From S15-B10 sp045569115 (lineage in GTDB: Bacteria; Fidelibacterota; Marinisomatia; Marinisomatales; S15-B10), in assembly GCA_045569115.1 (NCBI GenBank), contig JBJKZS010000026.1, positions 1 to 11,194 on the forward strand: DNA of 11,194 nt, in the 5' to 3' direction. The translations under genes were made by a program, and so were the position numbers. The notes below the pieces were generated by a model that saw only the letters and a program-made list of their open reading frames with translations, did not search any database and was not told the origin of the DNA. This document shows positions 1 through 8,030 of this stretch, piece by piece (within the stretch, counting starts at the first letter, position 1; every line of letters starts with the position of its first letter).

Positions 1-636
1 GGCAAGACATTTGTTGTTGGTGGTTATGGAATGTGTGGCAGAGGACTTGCAAGTCGTGCAAGAGGAATGGGTGCTCATGTTATTGTAACCGAGATTGACT
101 CGCTTCGTGCTTTAGAGGCAGCTATGGATGGTTTCGAAGTTATGTCAATGAAAGAAGCTGCTCCTATAGGTGATATTTTTTGTACTGTTACTGGGAACAC
201 AACAGTTCTTGGCCAAAATCATTTTGAAAAAATGAAGGATGGATCTATTGTAGCAAACTCTGGACATTTCAATGTAGAAATTGATATTGAGTCTCTCAAA
301 GTTATTTCAAATTCAATTAATATTGGTGTAAGAGAATACGTTGATGAATATATTTTAGATAATGGAAACAGAATTTATTTGTTGGGAGAGGGTAGGCTAA
401 TTAATCTTGTTGCTGCTGAAGGTCACCCAGCTTCTGTTATGGATATGAGCTTTTCAGTTCAAGCCCTCATGGCTGAATATACAGTAAAAAATGATTTAGA
501 AGTAAAAGTTCATAAGGTTCCGCGCTCAATTGATGAGTTGGTTGCATCCTTAAAACTTAATTCAATGGGTATTAATATTGATAAACTGACTGAAAAGCAG
601 AAAAACTATTTAGAGTCTTGGGACGAAGGAACCTAG
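1..636 (+). CDS. ahcY: S-adenosylhomocysteinase, C-terminal half (5' end outside window)
   Basis: Hydrolyses S-adenosyl-L-homocysteine to adenosine and homocysteine in the cytosol, removing the inhibitory product of SAM-dependent methylation. The frame is open from base 1, so the gene enters from the left; 211 codons remain, and as the family is usually about 400-430 residues roughly half is missing. Seen: the NAD-binding Rossmann glycine motif GGYGMCGRG at window residues 7-15, the acidic residue ending the second strand (VTEID, binds the NAD ribose in the family), and the family blocks MDGFEVMSM, GDIFCTVTGN, MKDGSIVANSGHF, EGRLINLVAAEGHP and MDMSFSVQAL. The C-terminus LTEKQKNYLESWDEGT is intact and resembles the shorter prokaryotic/archaeal form. 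The first ATG in the window (31) is internal, not a start. The next gene begins 20 bases later on the same strand, so read-through transcription is plausible. Identification is very secure. Confidence 0.96.
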   Translation, partial: GKTFVVGGYGMCGRGLASRARGMGAHVIVTEIDSLRALEAAMDGFEVMSMKEAAPIGDIFCTVTGNTTVLGQNHFEKMKDGSIVANSGHFNVEIDIESLKVISNSINIGVREYVDEYILDNGNRIYLLGEGRLINLVAAEGHPASVMDMSFSVQALMAEYTVKNDLEVKVHKVPRSIDELVASLKLNSMGINIDKLTEKQKNYLESWDEGT

Positions 637-656
637 TCGCTCTTTAAGATTTTTTT

Positions 657-3584
657 ATGAAACGATCCTTACCGATCGTCCCTTTACTTTGTCTCGCACT
701 CTATGTGAGTTGTGATTTTCAAAATCCAGCCGATTTTCAAGCACCAAAGTGGAAGATCAATCTTACAATACCTCTTTTAGATGGTGAATATGGAATTGCC
801 GGTATTGTTGATGATTCAACAATCCATTCTTCTGGAGATTCTCTTTTAATAAAATTTGATGGAACTCTTCCAAAGGATTCAGTATCAGGTGACTTTTTAA
901 AGGTTCCTCTCAATATTGATCAAACAATAGCGGATAGTGTATCAGCTCCTTCACTTCAAGGTGCTTTTTCACCAATTACAGTAACTGTTTCAGTTCCAAT
1001 TCCCATTGGTAAGTATGTTTTGAATGGTCAGTACAATAACTTATCAGATCCACCAAATAAAGTTATTATACCGTCCTCTACTGAGCAAAAAATTATAGGA
1101 GCTGATTGGAATTCAGCTGCCAACAAGGTAGAGACATTAGCGGGTTCTGTAGACACTAATTTTAATGTAATTGATATTGGTAGTATGTTCGACCAGATTC
1201 CTTTTATAGAAAAAGTTTTAGGGGCTGTAATTGGAGGAACATCTAATGATAATTTTTTTGAGTCGAATATTACAAACTCAGATGTTCCCGTCCCATTGGT
1301 CTCAACATGGTCTACAATATTAACAGGAAGTGACACGGTCGCATCTCATGATACAACTAATTTACAATCTGGAGAGTCTTTCCCTAAAACTACATCTTTA
1401 GTAGGTGAACTTCTAGGTAGTGAATTAAGGTTGAAGTATGGTTTTAAACTCACAAGAGTGGCTGATACAGACACTGTTACTATTCCTGGAAATTCTGAAG
1501 TTTCAATGTCTATTGCTATAACAATGAAGATCAATGATGTTGATTTAGCGAGAGTTATTATCAATGAATATTCTTTAGCACCAGAGATCCCACCTTTTTC
1601 ATTCTCAACCAACCAAGATCCTTCTAATGAATGTCAAGTGCGAGGAGTTTATAGTGGTCAATTTGAGTCAAATATTTCGGGCTCAAATATGATTGCATTA
1701 AAGAATGTTTCAAATTCTTTCCCGTTTGATATTGATTTTGGCCTTGATTTTAGAAATTTCATTAAATCTAATGGAGATACTGTAAAATTTTCACAGATAC
1801 TCACAAAAAATGGATCTCCATTTAATGATGAAGCAGAATTAGGTGGTGGCCAATTTATTAATCCAATAGAACCCAATTCTGCTGTGGAAGAAATGGCTAT
1901 TAATATAAAAGCGAAAACCGTTCCAGATACGGTTGATGTTTTTTTGTCATCTGAGAGTTCTATTTGGAAATTTACCGCAGGTATTCAATTTAATCCTCTG
2001 CAGTTTTCTTCGCTTGAAGCTGATCTTGGGTGTCCTTTTCCTTCACAAAATCAGGAAATGGGAGATATTCCACAAGGCTTCACAGGAATGTCATTTGGTG
2101 AGGTTTTATTAAAGTTTACGCTCTACAATGAGATTCGTCTTCCGCTTAGTCTTAACTTAAATTTAATTGGTATCTCTTCAACAGGAGATTCACTACAGGT
2201 ATTTCTTGATACAAAGATTGCTCGTCCAGTTTCTACAACCGATAGTGCTAAGACAGAAGTGGAATTGAGCAGTTTTGGTACTAGTGTTAAACTATATAAA
2301 AGTGCTTTAGATACCATAGCCGATAGTAGCTATACAATTGAAGCTGGTCCAGGCGTAAATACTATTGTAGATCTACTTGCACTAAATCCTACAGATTTCA
2401 TTGTAAAGGCAACAGCAAAGATAGATGGTAGAGGGAGTATAGATGTAAATAAAGCAATCTGGGGAAATTATAACTTAGTTGCCCCATTTCAAGTTAGAAT
2501 AGCGCCAATGACCTTTATTCCAAATAAATCAACTGTCATTGATGAATGGAAACATGATACAAGGGTAAAACTTAGAAACTTTGTAAAAGAAGCAAACCTT
2601 ACTACTCGTGTGATTAACGGTCTACCGATCGGCGGTAGCCTTTCTATTCTTTTTTCAAACCAAGAAATTTTTCCTTTGGATAGATCACGAAAAACTTTGA
2701 ATGCACTAAGGGATACCCTTCAATGGCCACAAACAGACTCATTATATGTCCTTTCGAAATGTGATTCAATTATGAAACTTGATTCGACGATATATGTGTC
2801 TTCTGTTATACTTGATAGTTCGGGTTGTGTAGATGGTACAGCCTATCTTATAAGAGGTGTTCCGGGAAAGGCTGATACTGTAATATCCTATGTTGATACA
2901 ATGTTTACAATTGTCCTTCCTAGACCTAAGGCATATTATACGGATGAAAGTAAAGCAAGACTTCCAAAATCAGTTATGACTCCAGGAGACACCACTGTTA
3001 TGACTGGCTTGGACAGTTTGAAAATGTATCTCTTGACTGATCTCGGTAAGCATTATATTCGTCCCAGAACTCATTTTAGTGGTACTCTTGATCAAGTCCC
3101 CGATATTGTACAATTTTCTATGAAAGATACTTTATCGATGAAAGGTTTCATGGTTCTACAGCTTCAGAGTGATGGACTTCTAGGAAAGATTGATGATGAA
3201 TTAATTCTAACTTATCCCAATGGAGGCGAGACATTATCTCTAGGAGAAGAGATTACGATTAAATGGAGATCGTTGGGTTCTACTTTAGAATCAGAAAACA
3301 TTATTGTTTCGACATCTACTGGCGATAACCCAGATGTTTCATTTGATGATATTTGGTCTGTTATAAGTGGCGGTATTATTGCCAATGTTGATTCTCTCAA
3401 TTGGACACCATCTGTAGCATCGGATAAATTGTGGCTTAGAGTTTGCAACGAAAGCGGTAGCATATGTGACAGAAGCTTATCATCTTTCAAAGTCGTTTCA
3501 AATTCTACCATTAGTTTTAGAAGAGATTCCGATAATAATTGGAAATTAAAACAGAAAAGACATCTTAGCGGAACAAGGAAATGA
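657..3584 (+). CDS. Large putative lipoprotein of unknown function with C-terminal PNGGE (Kre9/Knh1-like) domain
   Basis: I do not recognise a named family for the bulk of this 975-residue protein. Residues 1-18 form a signal peptide (MKRS, then a hydrophobic stretch) ending in YVSC; Cys19 fits a lipoprotein cysteine, though position -3 is Tyr rather than the usual Leu. Residue +2 is Asp, which in E. coli would mean inner-membrane retention, but that rule does not hold across phyla. The body (about 20-848) is rich in alternating Ser/Thr/Asp/Val, lacks further membrane segments, and looks all-beta. Residues about 849-946 match the secreted Ig-like domain that starts YPNGGETL and continues TIKW (Ser-Thr-rich GPI-anchored/Kre9-Knh1-like type, common in secreted FCB proteins). 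A basic tail (FRRD to RHLSGTRK) follows. The stop overlaps the start of the barrel gene in ATGA, implying coupled translation. No good Shine-Dalgarno precedes the ATG; seven T lie directly before it. A role as an outer-membrane or surface partner of the barrel is inference. Confidence 0.8.
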   Translation: MKRSLPIVPLLCLALYVSCDFQNPADFQAPKWKINLTIPLLDGEYGIAGIVDDSTIHSSGDSLLIKFDGTLPKDSVSGDFLKVPLNIDQTIADSVSAPSLQGAFSPITVTVSVPIPIGKYVLNGQYNNLSDPPNKVIIPSSTEQKIIGADWNSAANKVETLAGSVDTNFNVIDIGSMFDQIPFIEKVLGAVIGGTSNDNFFESNITNSDVPVPLVSTWSTILTGSDTVASHDTTNLQSGESFPKTTSLVGELLGSELRLKYGFKLTRVADTDTVTIPGNSEVSMSIAITMKINDVDLARVIINEYSLAPEIPPFSFSTNQDPSNECQVRGVYSGQFESNISGSNMIALKNVSNSFPFDIDFGLDFRNFIKSNGDTVKFSQILTKNGSPFNDEAELGGGQFINPIEPNSAVEEMAINIKAKTVPDTVDVFLSSESSIWKFTAGIQFNPLQFSSLEADLGCPFPSQNQEMGDIPQGFTGMSFGEVLLKFTLYNEIRLPLSLNLNLIGISSTGDSLQVFLDTKIARPVSTTDSAKTEVELSSFGTSVKLYKSALDTIADSSYTIEAGPGVNTIVDLLALNPTDFIVKATAKIDGRGSIDVNKAIWGNYNLVAPFQVRIAPMTFIPNKSTVIDEWKHDTRVKLRNFVKEANLTTRVINGLPIGGSLSILFSNQEIFPLDRSRKTLNALRDTLQWPQTDSLYVLSKCDSIMKLDSTIYVSSVILDSSGCVDGTAYLIRGVPGKADTVISYVDTMFTIVLPRPKAYYTDESKARLPKSVMTPGDTTVMTGLDSLKMYLLTDLGKHYIRPRTHFSGTLDQVPDIVQFSMKDTLSMKGFMVLQLQSDGLLGKIDDELILTYPNGGETLSLGEEITIKWRSLGSTLESENIIVSTSTGDNPDVSFDDIWSVISGGIIANVDSLNWTPSVASDKLWLRVCNESGSICDRSLSSFKVVSNSTISFRRDSDNNWKLKQKRHLSGTRK

Positions 3585-4960
3585 AGGTATTAAGTAGAAT
3601 CATTTTAATTTTTTTATTTCAATCTGTTGTAATCAGTCAAATAAAAAGAGATCCTGTCATGGTTTCATTAGGCGGTGCTTATACTACTTTAGCAGACGGA
3701 ATTTATGCAGTAGGGGTAAATCCTGCGAACCTAGCTTACCAACATGATAAACCTTTCATGTGGCAGATAGGTACACTTAACCTTGGGGTAGTAAACAATT
3801 TTTTTTCTCTAGAGAATACAATGGGTTTGAGTGGTAAAAACCTTGAATCTGAATCTCAGAAGGGAAAATATGAGATTTATGACCAAGTGAGAGATGGATT
3901 AAGATTCTCACAAGATTTACATTTAGCTTTGCCGGGTATGAGTTTTGCATCTGGTAATATGGCGATAACTAATGATCTTGTAACAATTAATGATATTAAG
4001 ATGCCTTTTGGTATTTTTAAGTTTCTTTTAGATGGTAATAGTATTGGTGAACCTCTTGATCTTGAGTATAGCAGAGAGCAGATGGGTCTTCTTGAACACG
4101 CTTTTTCCTTCGCAGTTCCAACTAAAAATTTTTCTTGGGGCATATCCCTAAAGTTTCTTCAGGGTTTATACTATATGGGAACGGATCCTGATTCCAGTTA
4201 TACTTTTCTCAATACAGATACCACGGCGTTTTATTTGGATGCTCGTTATTTCATGCGCCAGGGTGTTGGTGGCTATGGTACGGCAATGGATATTGGACTT
4301 GCTTCAAAAGAGATTAATGGTTGGAGAGTAGGATTGTCTTTAATTAATGCTTTTGGAACTATTGAGTGGAACCAACCTTCTGCATTAACTGATCTGCTAG
4401 GAGTATCAGATACGACGGGTTATTTTAAATGGGGGGGGGAAGAAGTTCCTCGAGGTTATGCTATGGTTCATGAGATCAAAGCTGATTCCTTGACATTAGA
4501 AAAGCTTAGTAAGACTGAGTGGACAAAACTTTTTGTTGAGAAGAAAAAAATTGTTAAAGATGTAGAAAATGATGGGAATCCTCGTAAGTTCAAAATTCGT
4601 TATCCGGGTTTATTCAGAATGGGTGTCTCAAAGCAACTTGACCCAGATTTGTTAATTGCTAGTGATCTTGTGGCTGGTTTTACAGATCGTTTGGGTGTTC
4701 ATCAGCGATGGAAAATTTCAACTGGTTTACAGTTTACCCGGTTCAAGAGTATACCAATGAGAATAGGATATATGTATGCGGGTAAATATCTTAAAGAACT
4801 AGGTTTCGGTGCTGGTCTTCATGCGGGACCTATCATTTATGATTTTGGTATTTCTTTTAGAAATGGGATATGGATTCATAACATGAAAGGAATATCAGTT
4901 TCATTTGGTGTTGCTCTAACGAGTTTTAAAAGTAGGAAAAATAACAAATCTGAAGATTAA
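3581..4960 (+). CDS. Predicted outer-membrane beta-barrel protein, PorV/FadL-like N-terminus (DUF5723-like)
   Basis: 459 residues. A signal peptide covers residues 1-19 or so (MKVLSRIILIFLFQSVVIS, likely cut before Gln20). Residues 29-52 carry the motif SLGGAYTTLADGIYAVGVNPANLA, which resembles the conserved N-terminus of PorV/FadL/UPF0164-type barrels (GGA..A.ADD......NPA.LA). The rest alternates hydrophobic and polar residues with many Gly and aromatics, and the C-terminal third contains strand-like segments (WKISTGLQF, FGAGLHAG, YDFGISF, SVSFGVALTSF) typical of barrels. The last residues KSRKNNKSED form a charged tail rather than a terminal aromatic. It overlaps the preceding lipoprotein gene by four bases (ATGA), so the two are probably coexpressed partners. 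AAGG sits only two bases before the ATG, so the ribosome-binding site is poor and coupling may supply initiation. A run of nine G (4431-4439, encoding Trp284-Gly-Gly) lies mid-gene. Transport or assembly function is unknown. Confidence 0.8.
   Translation: MKVLSRIILIFLFQSVVISQIKRDPVMVSLGGAYTTLADGIYAVGVNPANLAYQHDKPFMWQIGTLNLGVVNNFFSLENTMGLSGKNLESESQKGKYEIYDQVRDGLRFSQDLHLALPGMSFASGNMAITNDLVTINDIKMPFGIFKFLLDGNSIGEPLDLEYSREQMGLLEHAFSFAVPTKNFSWGISLKFLQGLYYMGTDPDSSYTFLNTDTTAFYLDARYFMRQGVGGYGTAMDIGLASKEINGWRVGLSLINAFGTIEWNQPSALTDLLGVSDTTGYFKWGGEEVPRGYAMVHEIKADSLTLEKLSKTEWTKLFVEKKKIVKDVENDGNPRKFKIRYPGLFRMGVSKQLDPDLLIASDLVAGFTDRLGVHQRWKISTGLQFTRFKSIPMRIGYMYAGKYLKELGFGAGLHAGPIIYDFGISFRNGIWIHNMKGISVSFGVALTSFKSRKNNKSED
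4431..4439. repeat. G9 homopolymer inside the barrel gene
   Basis: Nine consecutive G lie in frame (TGG GGG GGG GAA, residues 284-287). It is the longest G run in an AT-rich window. Losing or gaining one G would put the gene out of frame and bring a stop within about 20 codons (TGA near 4491 for G8, near 4471 for G10). This is the arrangement of slipped-strand contingency tracts, but variation is not shown here. Confidence 0.9.
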
Positions 4961-4976
4961 TTAACCTTTGGAAGTT

Positions 4977-6068
4977 TTATTTTCTTGCTCTAATAAGTAG
5001 CAGTATCCCTCCAAAACAAAATATTACATTCCCAATCCATGCGGAAAGGAATGGTTCCAATATACCTTTATAACCTAGTGTTTGGCCAAAACGGATGAAT
5101 GCGTAGTAACCAAAAATAACAAATACACTCATTCCTGCTCCAAATGCCAACCCAGTTTTTGGTTTAAATGCTACTAAAGGAAATGCAAAAAGAACTACAA
5201 TAACATTGGTAAATGCAAATGAAATTTTTCCGTATAGATTTACTTCCCATCGGGTGGTGTCTACTCCACTATCATTTAGTTCTGCAATGAATGATTTAAG
5301 TTCAAGATAGTTCTTTTCTTGAGGAGAAACAGCTTGACGGTTTAGGTCGTCAGGACTAAAGTTAATTGAAAGAACTGTGTCCTTTCGAGAGAAATGTACG
5401 GCTGTTTCAAATCCATCTTGATGGAATTCGCGAATAGCAAAGGTATCAAATCTCCATTTATTTTCGTTATTTAACCAAGCCATTGTACTTGCATCTATAC
5501 GCTTGACTAGCCTGTCTTCATTCATGAAATGTATTACAACACCTGAGGCTTTCTGTGTCTTTGGAGTATAGCGATCAATTGCAATATGAAAATCATCAGA
5601 TTTTCTTAAAAAGATGTCTTGCTTTTTAGTTGAATAACGTTTGTTTCGAGATTTAATAAAGAATTCTTTCTCAATAGAACGACGTTTTTGATTCCCAATA
5701 GTAACTATTTGATCTTCAAAGAAAAATGAAATACCACTTATTAAAATTGAACATAAAATCATTGGAGTAGCAATTCTATAAAGAGAGACTCCCGAGGCTT
5801 TCATTGCGGTCAACTCATTTCTTCTTGATAAAAATCCAACGGTAAAAATAGTAGAGACAAGAACTGACATTGGGAGACCAATACTAATAAACCATGGAAG
5901 AGAGTGAAAATAATAAGATAGAATTACACTATTGGGAACTTCGGCATCAATAAATTTATCCATATTTTCTACAGCATCAACGACAAGGAAAATAACTATA
6001 AAACCAAGTAAAGAGGTTCCAATCAACGCAAAAAACTGATGAACTATATATATGTCAATTTTCTTCAT
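4977..6068 (-). CDS. lptG: LptF/LptG (YjgP/YjgQ) family LPS-export permease
   Basis: Inner-membrane permease subunit of the Lpt ABC transporter, which with LptB extracts lipopolysaccharide from the inner membrane and passes it to the periplasmic bridge. It has 363 residues, the usual length. Topology matches the family: transmembrane segments at about 12-32, 56-80 and 100-117, a periplasmic beta-jellyroll region at about 120-275, then segments at about 282-301, 306-326 and 338-360. The segment SRRNELTAMKASGVSLYRIA (81-100) is the conserved cytoplasmic coupling helix that contacts LptB. Residues 1-40, especially the KIDIYIVHQFF start, look more like LptG than LptF, but the paralogues are not securely separated here. 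It stands alone without its partner permease. It is convergent with the barrel gene (16-base gap, no clear hairpin) and divergent from the antiporter. The ATG at 6068 is preceded by a 13-bp palindrome. Confidence 0.9.
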   Translation of the reverse strand: MKKIDIYIVHQFFALIGTSLLGFIVIFLVVDAVENMDKFIDAEVPNSVILSYYFHSLPWFISIGLPMSVLVSTIFTVGFLSRRNELTAMKASGVSLYRIATPMILCSILISGISFFFEDQIVTIGNQKRRSIEKEFFIKSRNKRYSTKKQDIFLRKSDDFHIAIDRYTPKTQKASGVVIHFMNEDRLVKRIDASTMAWLNNENKWRFDTFAIREFHQDGFETAVHFSRKDTVLSINFSPDDLNRQAVSPQEKNYLELKSFIAELNDSGVDTTRWEVNLYGKISFAFTNVIVVLFAFPLVAFKPKTGLAFGAGMSVFVIFGYYAFIRFGQTLGYKGILEPFLSAWIGNVIFCFGGILLLIRARK

Positions 6069-6073
6069 ATGAT

Positions 6074-6086
6074 AGTTAAGTTAACT
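6074..6086. promoter_or_regulatory. 13-bp palindrome AGTTAA-G-TTAACT in divergent intergenic region
   Basis: A perfect 6-bp inverted repeat around a single central base starts five bases upstream of the lptG start codon. The position would suit a small repressor site or simply be chance in AT-rich DNA. Nothing else in the window repeats it, so its function is a guess. Confidence 0.3.
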
Positions 6087-6139
6087 CTAGAAATAAAAAT
6101 ACAGGAGAAAAATAGCTTTTTTCACTTTTAACCACCAAG

Positions 6140-6145
6140 TATATT
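6140..6145 (+). promoter_or_regulatory. -10-like TATATT immediately upstream of the antiporter start
   Basis: TATATT lies nine bases before the GTG at 6155, and no Shine-Dalgarno is visible between them. If used as a -10 element, transcription would start at or next to the start codon, giving a leaderless mRNA. No convincing -35 is present. The same 10-mer (TATATTAATT) stands at the equivalent place before the minus-strand gene starting at 9020. Confidence 0.35.
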
Positions 6146-6154
6146 AATTCCTTC

Positions 6155-7810
6155 GTGAAGATACAACCTCGAATACTTTTCATTACTACTACAGTTATTG
6201 CCCTTTTACTCTGGGATTTTATGTTGCCTCCTTCGGAATTGTTGGAATTTGAACCTTCGTTTAAATCAGTTGCCCCTCCATTGGCGGCAATTTTTATGGC
6301 ACTTTTCACGCATCAAATAATTCTTTCATTATTCATTGGTATTTGGATTGGATCTACTTTGCTTTTAGGTAACAATCCTATTGAAGGTCTATTAAGTGTT
6401 ATCGACACACGTATTATCAATTCAATAATCGAATATGATCAAGCTAGGATTTTAATTTTTACTATTGGTTTTGGAGGACTCATAGGTGTTGTAAGTGCAA
6501 ATGGAGGTATGAAAGGGGTCATTAAAAGTGCGTCAAGGTATGCTACTACTCGAAAGAGTGGACAGTTAGCAACAATGATAATGGGTATATTTATTTTTTT
6601 TGATGATTACGCAAATACTTTATTTGTTGGAAATATGATGAGACCATTGACTGATAAATTAAAGGTTTCCAGAGAAAAGCTTGCCTATATAGTTGACTCT
6701 ACATCCGCACCTATCGCTTCTATCGCAATCCTAAGTACATGGTCAGTTTTTCAAATGTCTCTTTTAGAAGCTCCTTATAAATCTTTTGGCGTAACCGAAA
6801 ATCCATATATCACATTTATAAATTCAATACCATATTCATTTTATTGTATTTTCACTATTTTATTTGTGGGTTATCTAATTTTCTCTGGTCGGGATTATAG
6901 CAATATGCTTAAAGCTGAAAAGCGAGTTTTAAATAAAGGAGAAGTTTTTGCTGAAGGTGCTCAACCTCTTTCAAATAATGAAATAAATAAACCTGAAAAT
7001 TTTTTATCAGTATCTTCCCATTGGACTAATGCTATGTTGCCAATTGGTTTTCTTATTTTGATAACATTACTTGGCTTATACATTACTGGTTTAGAAAATT
7101 TATCTTATTTTGAGAATCATTCCATTCGCAATATTATTGGTGCCTCAGATCCATACAAAGCTCTTATCTGGGGTTCATTATTAGCTGGATTCTTTTCTAT
7201 TATTTTAACATATGCTATGAAAGTACTTTCCCTTAGAAAAAGTATTGAGGCTTGGGTTGATGGAGGGAAATCAATGCTAATGGCATGCATGATTCTGATC
7301 CTAGCTTGGACAATGGGTGATATTTGCAGTGAGGTGAAGACCGCAGATTATATAATTGGTCTATCTGATGGTATCCTTACTCCAAATTTGTTACCTGTAG
7401 TAACTTTCATTACTGCGGCTATTGTGAGCTTTTGTACTGGAACATCTTGGGGTACAATGCCAATACTCGTTCCCATAGCTATACCTTTAGCATTTAACTT
7501 ACTTGGAGGGGATCCAAATTCTTTATTATCTCATCCTATTTATCTTGCTACTTTTGCAAGCATTTTGTCTGGGTGTGTTTTTGGCGATCATTGTTCACCT
7601 CTTTCGGACACAACTATTCTTTCTTCCATTGCTTCTGGATCAGACCATATAGATCATGTAAGAACTCAGTTTCCTTACGCTATAACAACAGGTCTAATTA
7701 GCTTATTATTAGGTTATGCTTTAGTTCCACACATCCCTGTTTTTTTATCGATTATTTTTGGTGCGATTGCAGTCTTTTATATAATAAATAAATTAGGAAA
7801 AAGGCCCTAA
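6155..7810 (+). CDS. NhaC-family Na+/H+ antiporter
   Basis: Inner-membrane sodium/proton exchanger of the NhaC-type antiporter family (PF03553-like); 551 residues, within the family range. About ten to twelve hydrophobic segments are visible. Family blocks include FFDDYANTLFVGNMMRPLTD (148-167), the STSAPIASIAILSTW region (182-196), SFCTGTSWGTMPILVPIAIP (425-444) and GDHCSPLSDTTILSS (477-491) followed by HIDHVRTQFPYA. The Asp/Asn/Thr-rich motifs are the likely ion path. Specificity is not certain: some relatives exchange organic acids or amino acids. The start is GTG at 6155; a stop in this frame lies upstream at 6113-6115 and no ATG or TTG lies between, while the next ATG (6221) would remove the first hydrophobic segment. 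The TAA overlaps by four bases the stop of the convergent CNNM-type gene. It lies divergent from lptG, sharing an 86-base intergenic region. Confidence 0.92.
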   Translation: MKIQPRILFITTTVIALLLWDFMLPPSELLEFEPSFKSVAPPLAAIFMALFTHQIILSLFIGIWIGSTLLLGNNPIEGLLSVIDTRIINSIIEYDQARILIFTIGFGGLIGVVSANGGMKGVIKSASRYATTRKSGQLATMIMGIFIFFDDYANTLFVGNMMRPLTDKLKVSREKLAYIVDSTSAPIASIAILSTWSVFQMSLLEAPYKSFGVTENPYITFINSIPYSFYCIFTILFVGYLIFSGRDYSNMLKAEKRVLNKGEVFAEGAQPLSNNEINKPENFLSVSSHWTNAMLPIGFLILITLLGLYITGLENLSYFENHSIRNIIGASDPYKALIWGSLLAGFFSIILTYAMKVLSLRKSIEAWVDGGKSMLMACMILILAWTMGDICSEVKTADYIIGLSDGILTPNLLPVVTFITAAIVSFCTGTSWGTMPILVPIAIPLAFNLLGGDPNSLLSHPIYLATFASILSGCVFGDHCSPLSDTTILSSIASGSDHIDHVRTQFPYAITTGLISLLLGYALVPHIPVFLSIIFGAIAVFYIINKLGKRP

Positions 7811-8016
7811 TTTAGTGGATTTTCTGTTTTGATATAAATCCTCTCTATTTGACTTGGTGTTGATTTAAGAATCCTGAATTTGACATTTGCGGTTTCAAAT
7901 TTTTCACCTGCCGAAGGAATTTTTCCCAGATGATCTATAACTAAACCTCCTATTGTTTCATAATCTCCAATTGGTAGTATGATACCATACTCTAGTTTCA
8001 AGTCGTCTAATTTCAT
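7807..8016 (-). CDS. CorC/HlyC C-terminal domain, detached 3' part of the CNNM-type gene
   Basis: Conceptually 69 residues from the ATG at 8016, but this is really the end of the gene above it on the minus strand. The frame is open further upstream and encodes recognisable family sequence before this ATG: ISDNSLILDGR leads into MKLDDLKLEYGI. The following DYETIGGLVIDHLGKIPSAGEKF is the classic transporter-associated CorC_HlyC domain (PF03471-like). Joined to residues 1-318 of the upstream frame through the A6 run, it gives one protein of about 404 residues, the normal size for the family. A separate translation product from 8016 is possible, since GGAAGG lies directly before the ATG, but the spacing is wrong for a usual ribosome-binding site. 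Its stop overlaps that of the convergent antiporter gene. Confidence 0.85.
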   Translation of the reverse strand: MKLDDLKLEYGIILPIGDYETIGGLVIDHLGKIPSAGEKFETANVKFRILKSTPSQIERIYIKTENPLN

Positions 8017-8030
8017 CCTTCCATCTAGAA

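Noticed and set aside
650..656. Seven T before the lipoprotein start as a possible rho-independent terminator of ahcY.
   Set aside because: No stable inverted repeat precedes the T run, and it abuts the next start codon.
1028..2317. Several 60-100-codon open frames antisense to the lipoprotein gene.
   Set aside because: They are short, overlap a continuous 975-codon frame with a signal peptide and recognisable C-terminal domain, and have no recognisable features.
3799..3806. T8 run in the barrel gene (another T8 at 6594-6601 in the antiporter) as contingency tracts.
   Set aside because: Runs of T encoding Phe-Phe are expected in AT-rich genes for membrane proteins; unlike G9 they are not surprising.
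4961..4976. The convergent gap between the barrel gene and lptG as a bidirectional terminator.
   Set aside because: The 16-base gap has no clear GC-rich hairpin with T runs on either strand.
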